This document shows positions 1 through 8,800 of a stretch of DNA of 64,000 nucleotides, piece by piece. Source of the stretch: Verrucomicrobiaceae bacterium (GTDB taxonomy: Bacteria; Verrucomicrobiota; Verrucomicrobiia; Verrucomicrobiales; Verrucomicrobiaceae); the NCBI GenBank assembly GCA_016795465.1, contig JAEUHK010000018.1, positions 44,974 through 108,973 of the forward strand, given 5' to 3'. How positions within the stretch are numbered: the first letter of the stretch is position 1; each line of letters begins with the position of its first letter. The notes beneath the pieces were generated by a model, which saw only the letters and a program-made list of their open reading frames with translations, was not told the DNA's origin and ran no database searches. The position numbers and the translations under genes are program-made.

Positions 1-1
1 T

Positions 2-1405
2 CACCATCTGCAAGGACGCTTCGATGAATACCGAGACGTGCGAGCAGTCGCCCTTCATCTCTCCCGTGGACGCAGCGTGGAATTCCCAGCGGTGCTGGAG
101 GATGCCCTCCTGACCAAAGAGCAGCGTGTGAAACGTGCCAGGCCTGAAAATGAGGCCACGGCGGCGCTTTATCGCTACCTAGGTGAGTGGCGTGGGCGGA
201 TGGACAGCAATCCCAAAGCCAAAATCGAGATGGTCTGTCATGCCCGCTCGGATGGCAGCGGCATCTGGCGTGAGATTACGTTTCGTGATGGCGGCGAGGA
301 CGTGCCCGCTTTGCCGGACATCAACATCGTCGAGTATGACCGAGCAAGTCAGGTCTATCTGGCGGGCAGTCTTGCGCCTGGCAGTCCGCCTGCATTACGA
401 AGCACCTGGGACGAGAAGACACGCACCTTCACCACCACACTGCCCGCGAATGAAGGCGGCATCCAGCGGGTGAACACCGCCACCTTTTCCCGCGAGGATC
501 GAATCGACTGGACAACCACCTCGCGAGATCAAAACGGCCAGGTCGTTTCGACAAGCAGCGGGCATTACGACCGGGTTCATCGCCCTTGGAATGAGGAGGA
601 TGTCCATCAAGTGCAAACACCGCTTTTGGAGGCGATGGTGAGCCCTCAAGCCGCCCAATCGCTCGCACCACCGTCCTTCACGGGCACGGTGGAAAAGCTT
701 GCCTCGTGTCATCCATTCCGCGCCAAGGTCATTTCCATTGAAGTCCAAAACGACGAGATCACGATCGAGCTTTTGCACACCAGTGGTGACCAAAAGAAGC
801 TCTTTGAAAAGATTCCGGGGCTCGGCGCGTGTGATCTCGGCAAGGCGCTGTCTGCTTTGAAACAGGGCGAAACCTATGAGTTCCCCTTTTGCATCCAGCA
901 TGCGGGCCAGACGCCTGCTGGAAAGCCAGCCACACCGGAAATGAAAGCGCTGGAGCCTTTCATCGGAAACTGGAAGGCCTTCGCCAAACAGCAAGACGGG
1001 AGCTTCACGCCGCGTGGAACCAGCGCCCGCTATTTCTGGTCGGCGGATGGCACCGCTCTTTGGCGGGAGATGACTTATCCGAAGGTCGATCCACTAACCG
1101 GAAGGCCGCTCTCCGGACCCACCACCAAACATCTCGATCTCATCACCTATGACGCCGGGGCCAAGTGCTACGTCGAAAGCGAGGAGCATGCTCTTCCGTC
1201 TGTCCGCGAGCGTCTGGCTAAGTGGGACGCGGCACAGAAAAGCTACCACTGGCAATCGGAGGTCTTGAACAGACTTCCTCGCAAAGCTGAGGGAGTTCGC
1301 CGGATCGTTTCTGCGGATCGAATCGATTACGTTTCACGGAGCCTGGCCGTGAATGGTGCATTGGACGGCGAGGAAACCGGCTACTACGAGCGTATCAAAG
1401 ACTGA
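2..1405 (+). CDS. Two-repeat DUF1579-like protein, 5' end missing
   Basis: The frame is open from the first bases of the window, so the gene most likely begins upstream; the first start in view is a GTG at 38. The protein has two copies of a roughly 150-residue module. Counting from that GTG, one copy is near residues 45-190 and the other near 320-455. Each has a Y-x-G-x-W-type opening, a 'G-x-x-x-W-R-E' strand (GIWREITF and ALWREMTY), a 'Y-D' segment and a closing 'YD/YERI/V'. This resembles the beta-barrel DUF1579-type fold, which is a weak family match. A non-repeated segment of about 100 residues lies between them. The PfkB gene follows 7 bp later on the same strand, so the two may be cotranscribed. 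No function is assigned. Confidence 0.7.
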   Translation, partial: HHLQGRFDEYRDVRAVALHLSRGRSVEFPAVLEDALLTKEQRVKRARPENEATAALYRYLGEWRGRMDSNPKAKIEMVCHARSDGSGIWREITFRDGGEDVPALPDINIVEYDRASQVYLAGSLAPGSPPALRSTWDEKTRTFTTTLPANEGGIQRVNTATFSREDRIDWTTTSRDQNGQVVSTSSGHYDRVHRPWNEEDVHQVQTPLLEAMVSPQAAQSLAPPSFTGTVEKLASCHPFRAKVISIEVQNDEITIELLHTSGDQKKLFEKIPGLGACDLGKALSALKQGETYEFPFCIQHAGQTPAGKPATPEMKALEPFIGNWKAFAKQQDGSFTPRGTSARYFWSADGTALWREMTYPKVDPLTGRPLSGPTTKHLDLITYDAGAKCYVESEEHALPSVRERLAKWDAAQKSYHWQSEVLNRLPRKAEGVRRIVSADRIDYVSRSLAVNGALDGEETGYYERIKD

Positions 1406-1412
1406 TCACCTC

Positions 1413-2411
1413 ATGACTCGCACCGGCATCCTCGCGGGAGGAAACTTCATCATCGACCACGTCAAGCTCATCGACCGTTACCCGGAGCAGGACATGCTGG
1501 CTTTCATTGCCAGCGAGACCTCGTCGAACGGCGGCGGACCTTACAACGTGCTCAAAGACCTGGCGGCGATGCAGGTGGGCTATCCGCTGGAGGCTGCCGG
1601 CCTTGTTGGCACAGATGCCAATGGTGATTGGATCATGCGAGACTGTGCCGCTGCGGGCATCGACACGGCTCAATTGCATCAAACCGCTGCCGCACCCACC
1701 AGCTACACCGATGCGATGACGGTCACGAGCACCGGAAGGCGCACGTTTTTTCATCAACTCGGTGCCAATGCCATCCTTGGGGAGCCACACTTCGATTTCA
1801 GCCGCACACGGGCCAAAATCTTCCATCTCGGCTATTTGATGTTGTTGAGCGAAATGGACCGCAGGCTCGAAAACGGGCGCACGGTGGCCTCACGCGTGCT
1901 GGAGGCCGCACAAGCCGCCGGGTTGCGGACAAGCGTGGATCTCGTGAGTGCGGAGAATGAGCACTTTCGAGCCATCACGGAGGCTTCCCTGCCCTTCACG
2001 GACTATCTGATCGTGAACGAGATCGAGGCCGGCAAGGTCGTGGAAGAAGATTTGAAGTCCGCACATGCCGACATCCCACGCATGCAGGCTGCCGCGGCAA
2101 AGCTGCTGGAGCTTGGCGTGCGTCGCGAAGTGATCATTCACTTCGAAGCCGGTGCCGTGGTGGCTGAAAAGAATGGTGCGAGGCATCATCAGGCTTCTTT
2201 GAGACTGCCGCCCGGATTCATCGCCGGAGCCACCGGGGCAGGGGATGCCTTCGCGGCCGGTTATCTGCATGGCACGCACGAAGATTGGCCCATCGCCGAG
2301 CGTCTGCGCCTCGCCGTTTGCACTGCCGCGGCCTGTTTGACGCATCCCACGCCATCGCAAGGTCTGCGTCCCGTGAGCGAGTGCCTGGAGCTGATGAGCA
2401 AACACGGCTAG
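1413..2411 (+). CDS. PfkB-family (ribokinase-like) sugar kinase, copy 1
   Basis: A carbohydrate kinase of the ribokinase/PfkB superfamily, expected to phosphorylate a sugar or nucleoside with ATP in the cytoplasm. The start is the ATG at 1413, because the homologous protein at 49422 begins with the same MTRTGILAGGNF segment. It has the N-terminal substrate loop with N-G-G-G-P (residues 38-42) and the C-terminal PfkB signature GATGAGDAFAAGYL, whose Asp is the catalytic base. The substrate cannot be read from sequence. A GDP-fucose synthase gene follows 31 bp downstream, which hints at sugar metabolism but proves nothing. The paralogue about 48 kb away looks roughly 80% identical by eye. Confidence 0.88.
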   Translation: MTRTGILAGGNFIIDHVKLIDRYPEQDMLAFIASETSSNGGGPYNVLKDLAAMQVGYPLEAAGLVGTDANGDWIMRDCAAAGIDTAQLHQTAAAPTSYTDAMTVTSTGRRTFFHQLGANAILGEPHFDFSRTRAKIFHLGYLMLLSEMDRRLENGRTVASRVLEAAQAAGLRTSVDLVSAENEHFRAITEASLPFTDYLIVNEIEAGKVVEEDLKSAHADIPRMQAAAAKLLELGVRREVIIHFEAGAVVAEKNGARHHQASLRLPPGFIAGATGAGDAFAAGYLHGTHEDWPIAERLRLAVCTAAACLTHPTPSQGLRPVSECLELMSKHG

Positions 2412-2442
2412 ACATCGCCATCGTGTCAGCTATCAGCCGGGG

Positions 2443-3387
2443 ATGTCCTCCAACGGCAAAAAGATTTTCATTTCCGGTCACAATGGTCTCGTCGGTCGTG
2501 CGCTGATGAAGCTCTACTCAGGCAAGCCCGAGTGGCAGATCATCACACGCACCAAGGCCGAGCTCGATCTGCGTGATCCGCATGCCACGGACGCCTTCTT
2601 TGCCGCTGAAAAGCCCGAATATGTCATCCTGGCCGCGGCGACGGTGGGCGGCATCAAGGCCAGCTACACGCACCCGGTCGATTTCCTGCTGAACAACCTG
2701 CAAATCCAAAACGCCGTCATGGATGCGGCACATCGCTTCGACGTGAAGAAGCTGCTCTTCCTCGGCAGCACCTGCATCTATCCCAAAGTCGTCGAGATGC
2801 CGATCCGTGAGGACAGCCTCATGAGCGGGCCGATGGAGGAAACGAACGCACCGTATGGCGTGGCGAAGATCGCTGGCATCAAGCTCTGCCAGGGTTACCG
2901 CCATCAGCATGGCCGTGATTTCATCTGCGGCATGCCGGCGAATCTTTACGGCCCGTATGACAACTTCGACCCGGAGCACAGCCACGTGCTGCCGTCGCTC
3001 ATCCGCCGCTTTCACGAGGCCAAGCTGGCGAATGCACCGCAAGTCACGCTGTGGGGCAGCGGCACGCCGCGGCGCGAGTTCCTCTTCGTGGAGGACTTGG
3101 CGGATGCCTGCCACTTCCTGCTCGAAAACTACAGCAGCCCCGAGATCATCAACATCGGCAACGGTTGGGAAATCAGCATCAAAGAGGCCGCGGAGGTCAT
3201 CCGCGAGATCGTCGGCTACCAAGGCGAGATCCGCTGGGATACCAATCAGCCGGATGGCAACCCGCGTCGCCTCCTCGATGTGAGCCGCCTCACGAATCTC
3301 GGCTGGAAAGCGAAGACGAATTTCCGCGAAGGCGTCGAGAAGACCTATCGCTGGTTCCTCGACAATCGTGCGATTGCTCGCGCTTAA
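2443..3387 (+). CDS. fcl: GDP-L-fucose synthase
   Basis: A short-chain dehydrogenase/epimerase that makes GDP-L-fucose from GDP-4-keto-6-deoxymannose with NADPH, for surface polysaccharide. The Rossmann motif GHNGLVG is at residues 12-18, the catalytic Ser region is the STCIYP segment, and the Tyr/Lys pair is in YGVAK. The RREFLFVEDLADAC segment is typical of the family. At 314 residues it is normal length. The stop codon overlaps the stop of the convergent DUF5069 gene by a few bases. No GDP-mannose dehydratase (gmd) lies next to it in this window. It is adjacent to the PfkB kinase on the same strand. Confidence 0.93.
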   Translation: MSSNGKKIFISGHNGLVGRALMKLYSGKPEWQIITRTKAELDLRDPHATDAFFAAEKPEYVILAAATVGGIKASYTHPVDFLLNNLQIQNAVMDAAHRFDVKKLLFLGSTCIYPKVVEMPIREDSLMSGPMEETNAPYGVAKIAGIKLCQGYRHQHGRDFICGMPANLYGPYDNFDPEHSHVLPSLIRRFHEAKLANAPQVTLWGSGTPRREFLFVEDLADACHFLLENYSSPEIINIGNGWEISIKEAAEVIREIVGYQGEIRWDTNQPDGNPRRLLDVSRLTNLGWKAKTNFREGVEKTYRWFLDNRAIARA

Positions 3388-3914
3388 GCCTGTCGCGATG
3401 ATTTCACCCAGTCGATGATCTTCCGGTCGTCGTCACCGGCAGCCCAGGTGACGCGGAGGAAGTCCGCCGGATGGATGCGATGCTCGCGGAAGAAGCCGCG
3501 GTCACCACCGCAGCCATACATCGTGTCCGGGTCCATCTCGCCACGCAGCTTGGCACGGGCTTTGACGATCAAACGCGGCAGCCACGGGATGCCATCGACA
3601 GCCTGCGGCTTCGGCGGCAGCTCGGAAGGCGGAATGGTCTTGCCGGTGAATTTGCCGCCCATGATCACTTTGAAGTAGTCACGACGCACCGCGGCGATGA
3701 GCAGCGATGTTTCGAGCGTCGGCCCTTCGTTGCCGTAACGGCAGTGGTCATCGACAAAGTCGAAAAACTCCTGCGCGGTGTAGCCGATGGAGGTCAGGAA
3801 GGCCTTGTCGGCATCGGTGAACCATTTCTCGGCACGCGTATCGCCCGCACGATGGAGTTTGGCGCAACGTTCAAAAAGCTCGCAGAAGGTGGTGTCCCAG
3901 TTGAGGTCGTTCAT
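3384..3914 (-). CDS. DUF5069 domain protein
   Basis: A soluble 176-residue protein without signal peptide or membrane segment. It matches my recollection of DUF5069, a family common in Verrucomicrobiota and Planctomycetota with no known function. The recognisable part is the C-terminal half: a 'PWLPRLIVKARAKLRGE' helix, a YGCGGDRGF Cys-containing turn and a final 'W-A-A-G-D-D-D' segment. It is convergent with fcl. Its ATG and the upstream 60 bp are part of a 70-bp repeat (3911-3978). A second copy of that repeat at 4368-4436 preserves a vestigial MNDL start. Confidence 0.75.
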   Translation of the reverse strand: MNDLNWDTTFCELFERCAKLHRAGDTRAEKWFTDADKAFLTSIGYTAQEFFDFVDDHCRYGNEGPTLETSLLIAAVRRDYFKVIMGGKFTGKTIPPSELPPKPQAVDGIPWLPRLIVKARAKLRGEMDPDTMYGCGGDRGFFREHRIHPADFLRVTWAAGDDDRKIIDWVKSSRQA

Positions 3915-3978
3915 GGTGCCTGCTGCATAGCCAGCCGTTGAGCGGCGGGCAAAGTGAAATCATGAAAAAGGCTCACTT
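3911..3978 (-). repeat. 70-bp direct repeat, copy 1 (spacer before DUF5069)
   Basis: This segment and 4368-4436 are near-identical in the same orientation. Each contains the hairpin GCCAGCCG-TTGAG-CGGCGGGC, which pairs except for one A/G mismatch. Each spans, read on the minus strand, an AAG-TGA gene end, a spacer and an ATGAA(C/T)GA(C/T)CTC gene start. Here it holds the stop of the 108-codon ORF and the start of the DUF5069 gene. Confidence 0.85.
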
Positions 3979-4299
3979 CACCAAGGCAGAACTCTCCAGC
4001 TTCCCGGCTTTGGCTTTCCGCCTGATCGATGCGTTCCAAAGGGCGATGAACAGTGCGAATCCTCCTCCAACCCAGCAAGCACTCCAAAGTGCTAACTTGG
4101 GGTCACGGCTCAAAGCGACGATAAAGAGACCGCAGTTGAACGCGATCATCGCAGCAAGCCTGTAACTGATGGGATGCGAACTCATTTCGAGGACAGTTTG
4201 GGCTTCTGATGAGTTAGGCAACTCAAAATTTCCAGACTCGACAACAGCTCGGAACTCAACGGGGCAGGAATGCCCCGGATACGGCGAGCATTCACTCAA
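3973..4299 (-). CDS. Small two-segment membrane protein in a repeat-bounded insert
   Basis: An unrecognised protein of 108 codons, or about 70 if the internal ATG (residue 39, MSSHPISYRL) is the true start. I think the shorter form is plausible, because the first 38 residues look unstructured. It has two hydrophobic segments, LAAMIAFNCGLFIVAL and ALWSACWVGGGFALFIALW, separated by a short SRDPK turn, then a basic C-terminus (RRKAKAGK). That predicts a small inner-membrane hairpin protein. It lies exactly between the two copies of a 70-bp repeat, between the sulfatase and DUF5069 genes, which suggests it arrived by insertion or local duplication. Confidence 0.5.
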   Translation of the reverse strand: MSECSPYPGHSCPVEFRAVVESGNFELPNSSEAQTVLEMSSHPISYRLAAMIAFNCGLFIVALSRDPKLALWSACWVGGGFALFIALWNASIRRKAKAGKLESSALVK

Positions 4300-4367
4300 G
4301 CCCGAGTTCTTTGCAGACGGAAGACGAGTGCGCCAAAGAGGAAGGTGCTGACTCAGATGAGATCATT

Positions 4368-4436
4368 CATGGTGCTTCCGCACAGCCAGCCGTTGAGCGG
4401 CGGGCAAAGTGAAATGCTGGAAAAGCCTCACTTCGC
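4368..4436 (-). repeat. 70-bp direct repeat, copy 2 (after sulfatase)
   Basis: The partner of 3911-3978. On the minus strand it runs from the sulfatase stop (AAG TGA at 4428-4433) through the hairpin spacer to an ATG AAT GAT CTC ATC TGA. This reads as MNDLI and stop, the relic of a DUF5069 start. The ancestral order was therefore probably sulfatase, spacer, DUF5069, now split by about 457 bp. Confidence 0.85.
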
Positions 4437-5810
4437 CGCTTCGACGATGCCTTCGAGCTGGTTCGGCACGTCTTTGACCGTGGCGAGGTGTTTTTCGACA
4501 GCGGCGCGGATGTTCGCGATGATCTCTGGATGCTTCTCGGCGACGTTGCGACTTTCAGAAGGATCTTGTTCGACATTGTAGAGTTCGGGAACCTCATGCG
4601 TGACCGGCTTGTCGGGGCCGTAGGAGCTGCGGGTGATGAAGTGAGCCTTCCACGGGCCGACTCGTGCGGCGTAGAGCTGCTGGCCGCGGTAGTAGCAGAA
4701 GACCTCGCGCTCGACTTTGCCCTCGCCGAAGAGCAGCGGTGAAATGTCTTTGCCATCGATGGCGCGATCGGATGGAATTTCAGCGCCGGCGAGCTTCGCG
4801 GCGGTGGTGAAGAGATCCATCGTGCAGGCCACTTCGCGGCAGACGGCGGGCTTCACCTTGCCCGGCCACCAGGCGATGCCGGGGACACGCATGCCACCTT
4901 CCCAAGTGCTGCCCTTCCCTTCTCTCAACAATCCTGCGCTGCCGCCGGTCTCGCCCATGAGCGTCCACGGGCCGTTGTCGCTGCTGAAGACCACAAGCGT
5001 ATTCTCTGCGAGGCCGCTCTCACGCAGCGTGTCGAGCACGCGGCCGACGCTCCAGTCGAGTTCCTCGACCACATCGCCATACAGTCCGCGGCGGCTTTTG
5101 TCTTTGAACGCGGGTGACGCAAACAGCGGCGTGTGCGGAAAGGTATGCGGGAAGTAGAGGAAGAAGGGTTTCGACTTGTTCGCGGTGATGAATTGGACTG
5201 CTTCCTCGGTGTAGCGGCGGGTGAGCGTGCTTTGATCCGCGGGACGTTCGATGAGTTCCAACCCGCGATAGAGCGGTGCGTTCCAGTATTCGGCTTTTTG
5301 ATCGGCGAGAGCGTTGGCGAGCTTCGGATTGCCCGCGTTCGGGTCCATGTCGTTCGAGTGCGGCAGGCCGAAGTGGAAGTCAAAACCGTGATTCTGCGGA
5401 TGATGCGCCGGATTGAGGCTCCACACGCCCAGATGCCATTTTCCGACGAGACCGGTGGTGTAGCCTTTTTCCTTCAAAAGCTCCGCGAGGGTGATTTCCT
5501 CCTTCGGCAGGCCTCCGCTCGAAAAACGACGCAGCACACGCATCTGGTCATGGCACATGCCACTTCGCACCGGATAGCGACCCGTGAGCAAGGCGGCACG
5601 ACTCGGTGTACACACCTCCGCCGCCGAATAGAATTGCGTGAACCTCACGCCCTCCGCGGCCATGCGGTCGAGGTTCGGCGTGCGGATCGTGGGATGCCCG
5701 TAGCAGCCCAGATCGCCATAACCGAGGTCATCCGCGTAGATGATGACGATGTTCGGAGCGGCGTAAAGAGGGGTTCCAAAAAGGAAAAGAAGGAGAAAGA
5801 AGGCACGCAT
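4428..5810 (-). CDS. Secreted arylsulfatase-type sulfatase
   Basis: A type I sulfatase that hydrolyses sulfate esters, expected in periplasm or outside. The signal peptide is MRAFFLLLFLFGTPLYA, so I take the ATG at 5810 rather than the TTG four codons earlier. The metal-binding start is IIYADDLGYGDLGCYG. The formylglycine motif is C-T-P-S-R followed by AALLTGRYP, where the Cys is converted to formylglycine. GKWHLG and SSDNG are further family motifs. Length, about 460, is normal. It lies 51 bp downstream of the giant surface-protein gene on the same strand. The FGE-like domain upstream lacks the usual catalytic cysteines, so the maturing enzyme is probably encoded elsewhere. Confidence 0.93.
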   Translation of the reverse strand: MRAFFLLLFLFGTPLYAAPNIVIIYADDLGYGDLGCYGHPTIRTPNLDRMAAEGVRFTQFYSAAEVCTPSRAALLTGRYPVRSGMCHDQMRVLRRFSSGGLPKEEITLAELLKEKGYTTGLVGKWHLGVWSLNPAHHPQNHGFDFHFGLPHSNDMDPNAGNPKLANALADQKAEYWNAPLYRGLELIERPADQSTLTRRYTEEAVQFITANKSKPFFLYFPHTFPHTPLFASPAFKDKSRRGLYGDVVEELDWSVGRVLDTLRESGLAENTLVVFSSDNGPWTLMGETGGSAGLLREGKGSTWEGGMRVPGIAWWPGKVKPAVCREVACTMDLFTTAAKLAGAEIPSDRAIDGKDISPLLFGEGKVEREVFCYYRGQQLYAARVGPWKAHFITRSSYGPDKPVTHEVPELYNVEQDPSESRNVAEKHPEIIANIRAAVEKHLATVKDVPNQLEGIVEAAK

Positions 5811-5861
5811 GCACGGGGGCAACGAATCGCCCCTGGCAATCTTTCCCCCGCGTCCTTGGCG

Positions 5862-8800
5862 CTACAATCGCGTGAACTGGTAAAAGCGGCGGTCTTTGCC
5901 GGCGACAGTGCCATCGGTGAAGCGGAGGGTGCCGGTGGCATCAGGAGAGGCGTTGCCGCGATTTTGCCAGCTTTGCAGGTCGTCGGAGGCCTCGACGCGG
6001 TAGGTGCCGTTGGGCACGTCGGGCACTTCGAGGGTGAGGCTGCCTGCGACGGGTGGCGTGATGGCGGTGGGCTGGAAGAGGTATTCGGCCGCAGGCACGA
6101 CACGCATGGTGACCTGACCGGTGGCGCTGCCGGGTCCGGCGGTGACGGTGTAGCTGAAGGTATCCGTGCCGGTGAAGCCGGCGGGCGGGGTGTAGGTGAC
6201 GACTCCGGCGCTGGCGGTGACGGTGCCGCCTGCGGTGGTGACACCGGAGGGCAGGCTGAGCGTGAGGCTTTCGCCATCCGGGTCGCGGTCGTTGCGGAGG
6301 AGATGACTGAGGTGGATGGAGGCATCGACGATGGTGGTGTGCGTGTCCGCTCCAGCGATGGGCGTGTCCTCCTGCGGAATGACCTGGATGAGACGAGTGG
6401 CAGGAAGGCTGCTGCCGTTGTCACCATCGGTGAGCATGATGGACAGCGTGCGTGGCGAGGTCGCGGGGGCATCGCTGTCGCAGACGAAGGTCACATGGCG
6501 CAGGAGGCGGGTGATGAGGGCGGGGGTGGCTCCGCTGCCCATGGAAAGGGTGAAGCTGGTGTCGCTGAGCGTGTTCAGCAGGCCGACGGGAGTGCCATCG
6601 ACATTCACGGCGTTGCCAGCGAGCGTGACGGTGCCGGCACCGTCGATCGCACCGGGGGTGATGACGAGGCTGTCGCCCTCGCTGGCACCGGCGGAGAGGT
6701 TGACGGTGAGCAGGCCGTTGTTGAGGTGCGGCGAGTCGGCATCGGTGACGAGTGCATCGGCGGCCACGGGCATCGGCGGGGCTCCTTCTTCGTAGTCGAG
6801 CATGGTGCTGGAAAGAGTGAGCACGGGGGCGGTGCTGGTTTCGACGATGCGGAGGATGACCTGGCCGGAGGTGGCAAGCGGCGGGGAGCCTGCGTCGGTG
6901 ACGGTGTAGTTGAAGACGATCTCCGTGGTGTCCTCGACGCTGGGGGTGGTCCAGCTCACGGTGCCGAGAGCGGGGGCGAGCACGGCACCGGAGGGCACGG
7001 TGCCGGTGAGCGACCAGGTGAGCGTTTGGTTGGGCACATCGGCGTCCTGACCGGGCAGTTCAAAGCTGATCGGAGTGCGCTCGGGGAAGGTGTAGAACAT
7101 CGGTGTGGCAATCGTGGGGGCGCTGTTTTGCTCCTGGACCTGGATGGTGAAGCTGCGGCTGGCCGTGCCTTCGGGGAAGGAATTGTCGGAGGCCACGACG
7201 GTGACGGTGTGGGTGACGCCGCCGTCGTTTTCACCGCTGACCCAGGTGAGCAGGCCGGTGGTGGGATCGACGAAAATGCCAGCGGGGCTGCCTGCGGCGA
7301 GGGCGTAGCTGATCGGGCCGCTGGCGTCGGGGTCATCGGCATGGAGTTGCAGGGTGAAAAGAGCGCCCTCGGTGGTCACCTGCGGTGGCACGAGGTCGAG
7401 CACGGGCGCTTGATTCAGCACGCTGGTGGTGGTGCTGGCATCGGCGAGGCCGGGAGCAGCCTCGGCATTGCCGCTGCTGTCGATGGCCACGCTGTAAAAG
7501 GCGTAGGTTTGGCCCGAAGTGCCAAGGAAGAGGGCGCTGGTGAGCTCGGTGCCTTCGAGCCACTTGGTGTAGGGGCTGCCGTTCGTGGAGACAAAGATGT
7601 CGTAGCGGCTCACCGCGACGTCATCGGTGCCGCTCCAGCTCACGCTGAAGCCCTGGCGGCTCTGCGCGGGCAAAGCGGCCACGCTGCTGGCGGGCGCGGT
7701 GGTGTCCGGTGCGGCCAGGGAGGCATAATGAAGCGTGTAGGAGCCGGTGCTGTCGTGATCGAGCAGATGGAGGACGTTTTCACGCACGGGCCGCACGCCG
7801 AAGCCGATGAAGGTGCGGTCGGTGACCCAGGCATTCGTGTTCATGAGGATGACTTTGCCATCGCTGCGGGTGATGCCGGTGAGCTGGTAGGCTCCGTTCG
7901 CCGGATCGAGGATGCGCAAGTAAGCCCAGCCGGCGGGCATGGTGGCGGTGAGAGGCACATGGAGCTGACCGGGGGCGGGCGCGGTGCTGCTGCCGGGTGT
8001 GAGCACGACGCTGACCAGTTCGGTGCCGCCGGTGCTGAGGTGCAGCGTGTCGGGCATGTCGGCGATGTCAGGCACGTCATTGACGAGGAAATCCGGCTGG
8101 CTGTCATCGGTGACGCGATCCGCCCGCACCTGGCGGATCATTTCGTGGATCTCCGTGGTGGTAATGAGCGGCGGACGCTCCTGCCCTTTCGGGTTGATGT
8201 GCTGCATCTCGGCTTTGTAGTCGATGAAATGACCGTGCAGGCTGCTGGAGAGGAGCCAGCGGCCGGTTTTCCGCTGTCCGGCGGCCACGGTGCCAAAATC
8301 GGCCCGCAAACCGGGCAGTTGGCCCACGCCGTCCACCTCGGTGGAGAGGATGTTGAAGTCGATGAGCAGGCCTTTTTCGTTTTCGATGATCTTCGGCTGG
8401 CTGCTTTCGATTTGGAGGTCGCTGGCGGCTCCTGCGCCGGTGTTTTCCACCATGACGGCGAGACTGAAAGGGATGCTCGGCTCCACAGCGGGCGTGTGCG
8501 GATCATCGGAGAAGACATCCCGCTGCATGAAGTATTTCAGCGCCAGCTCGGGGATGGGCCGGGCGGTGATCGCGGCGGTTTCCACCTCCACGGTGACCAG
8601 CTCGCCGCCTTTCACATACAAGATGGTGCCGCTGATGAGGTAGGGCGTGTCTGTGGTCGGGGCCGCTTGATCCGTGGGAATGAGCGTCCAGTCAAAGGTG
8701 CCGGTGCCTCCTGCGGCGAGGGTGTTCACATTGGGGCCGGTGAATCCACCGGTGGCGGGGGCCTCGATGATGAAGCGGCCGCTCCCGGCGGGCGTGCCAT

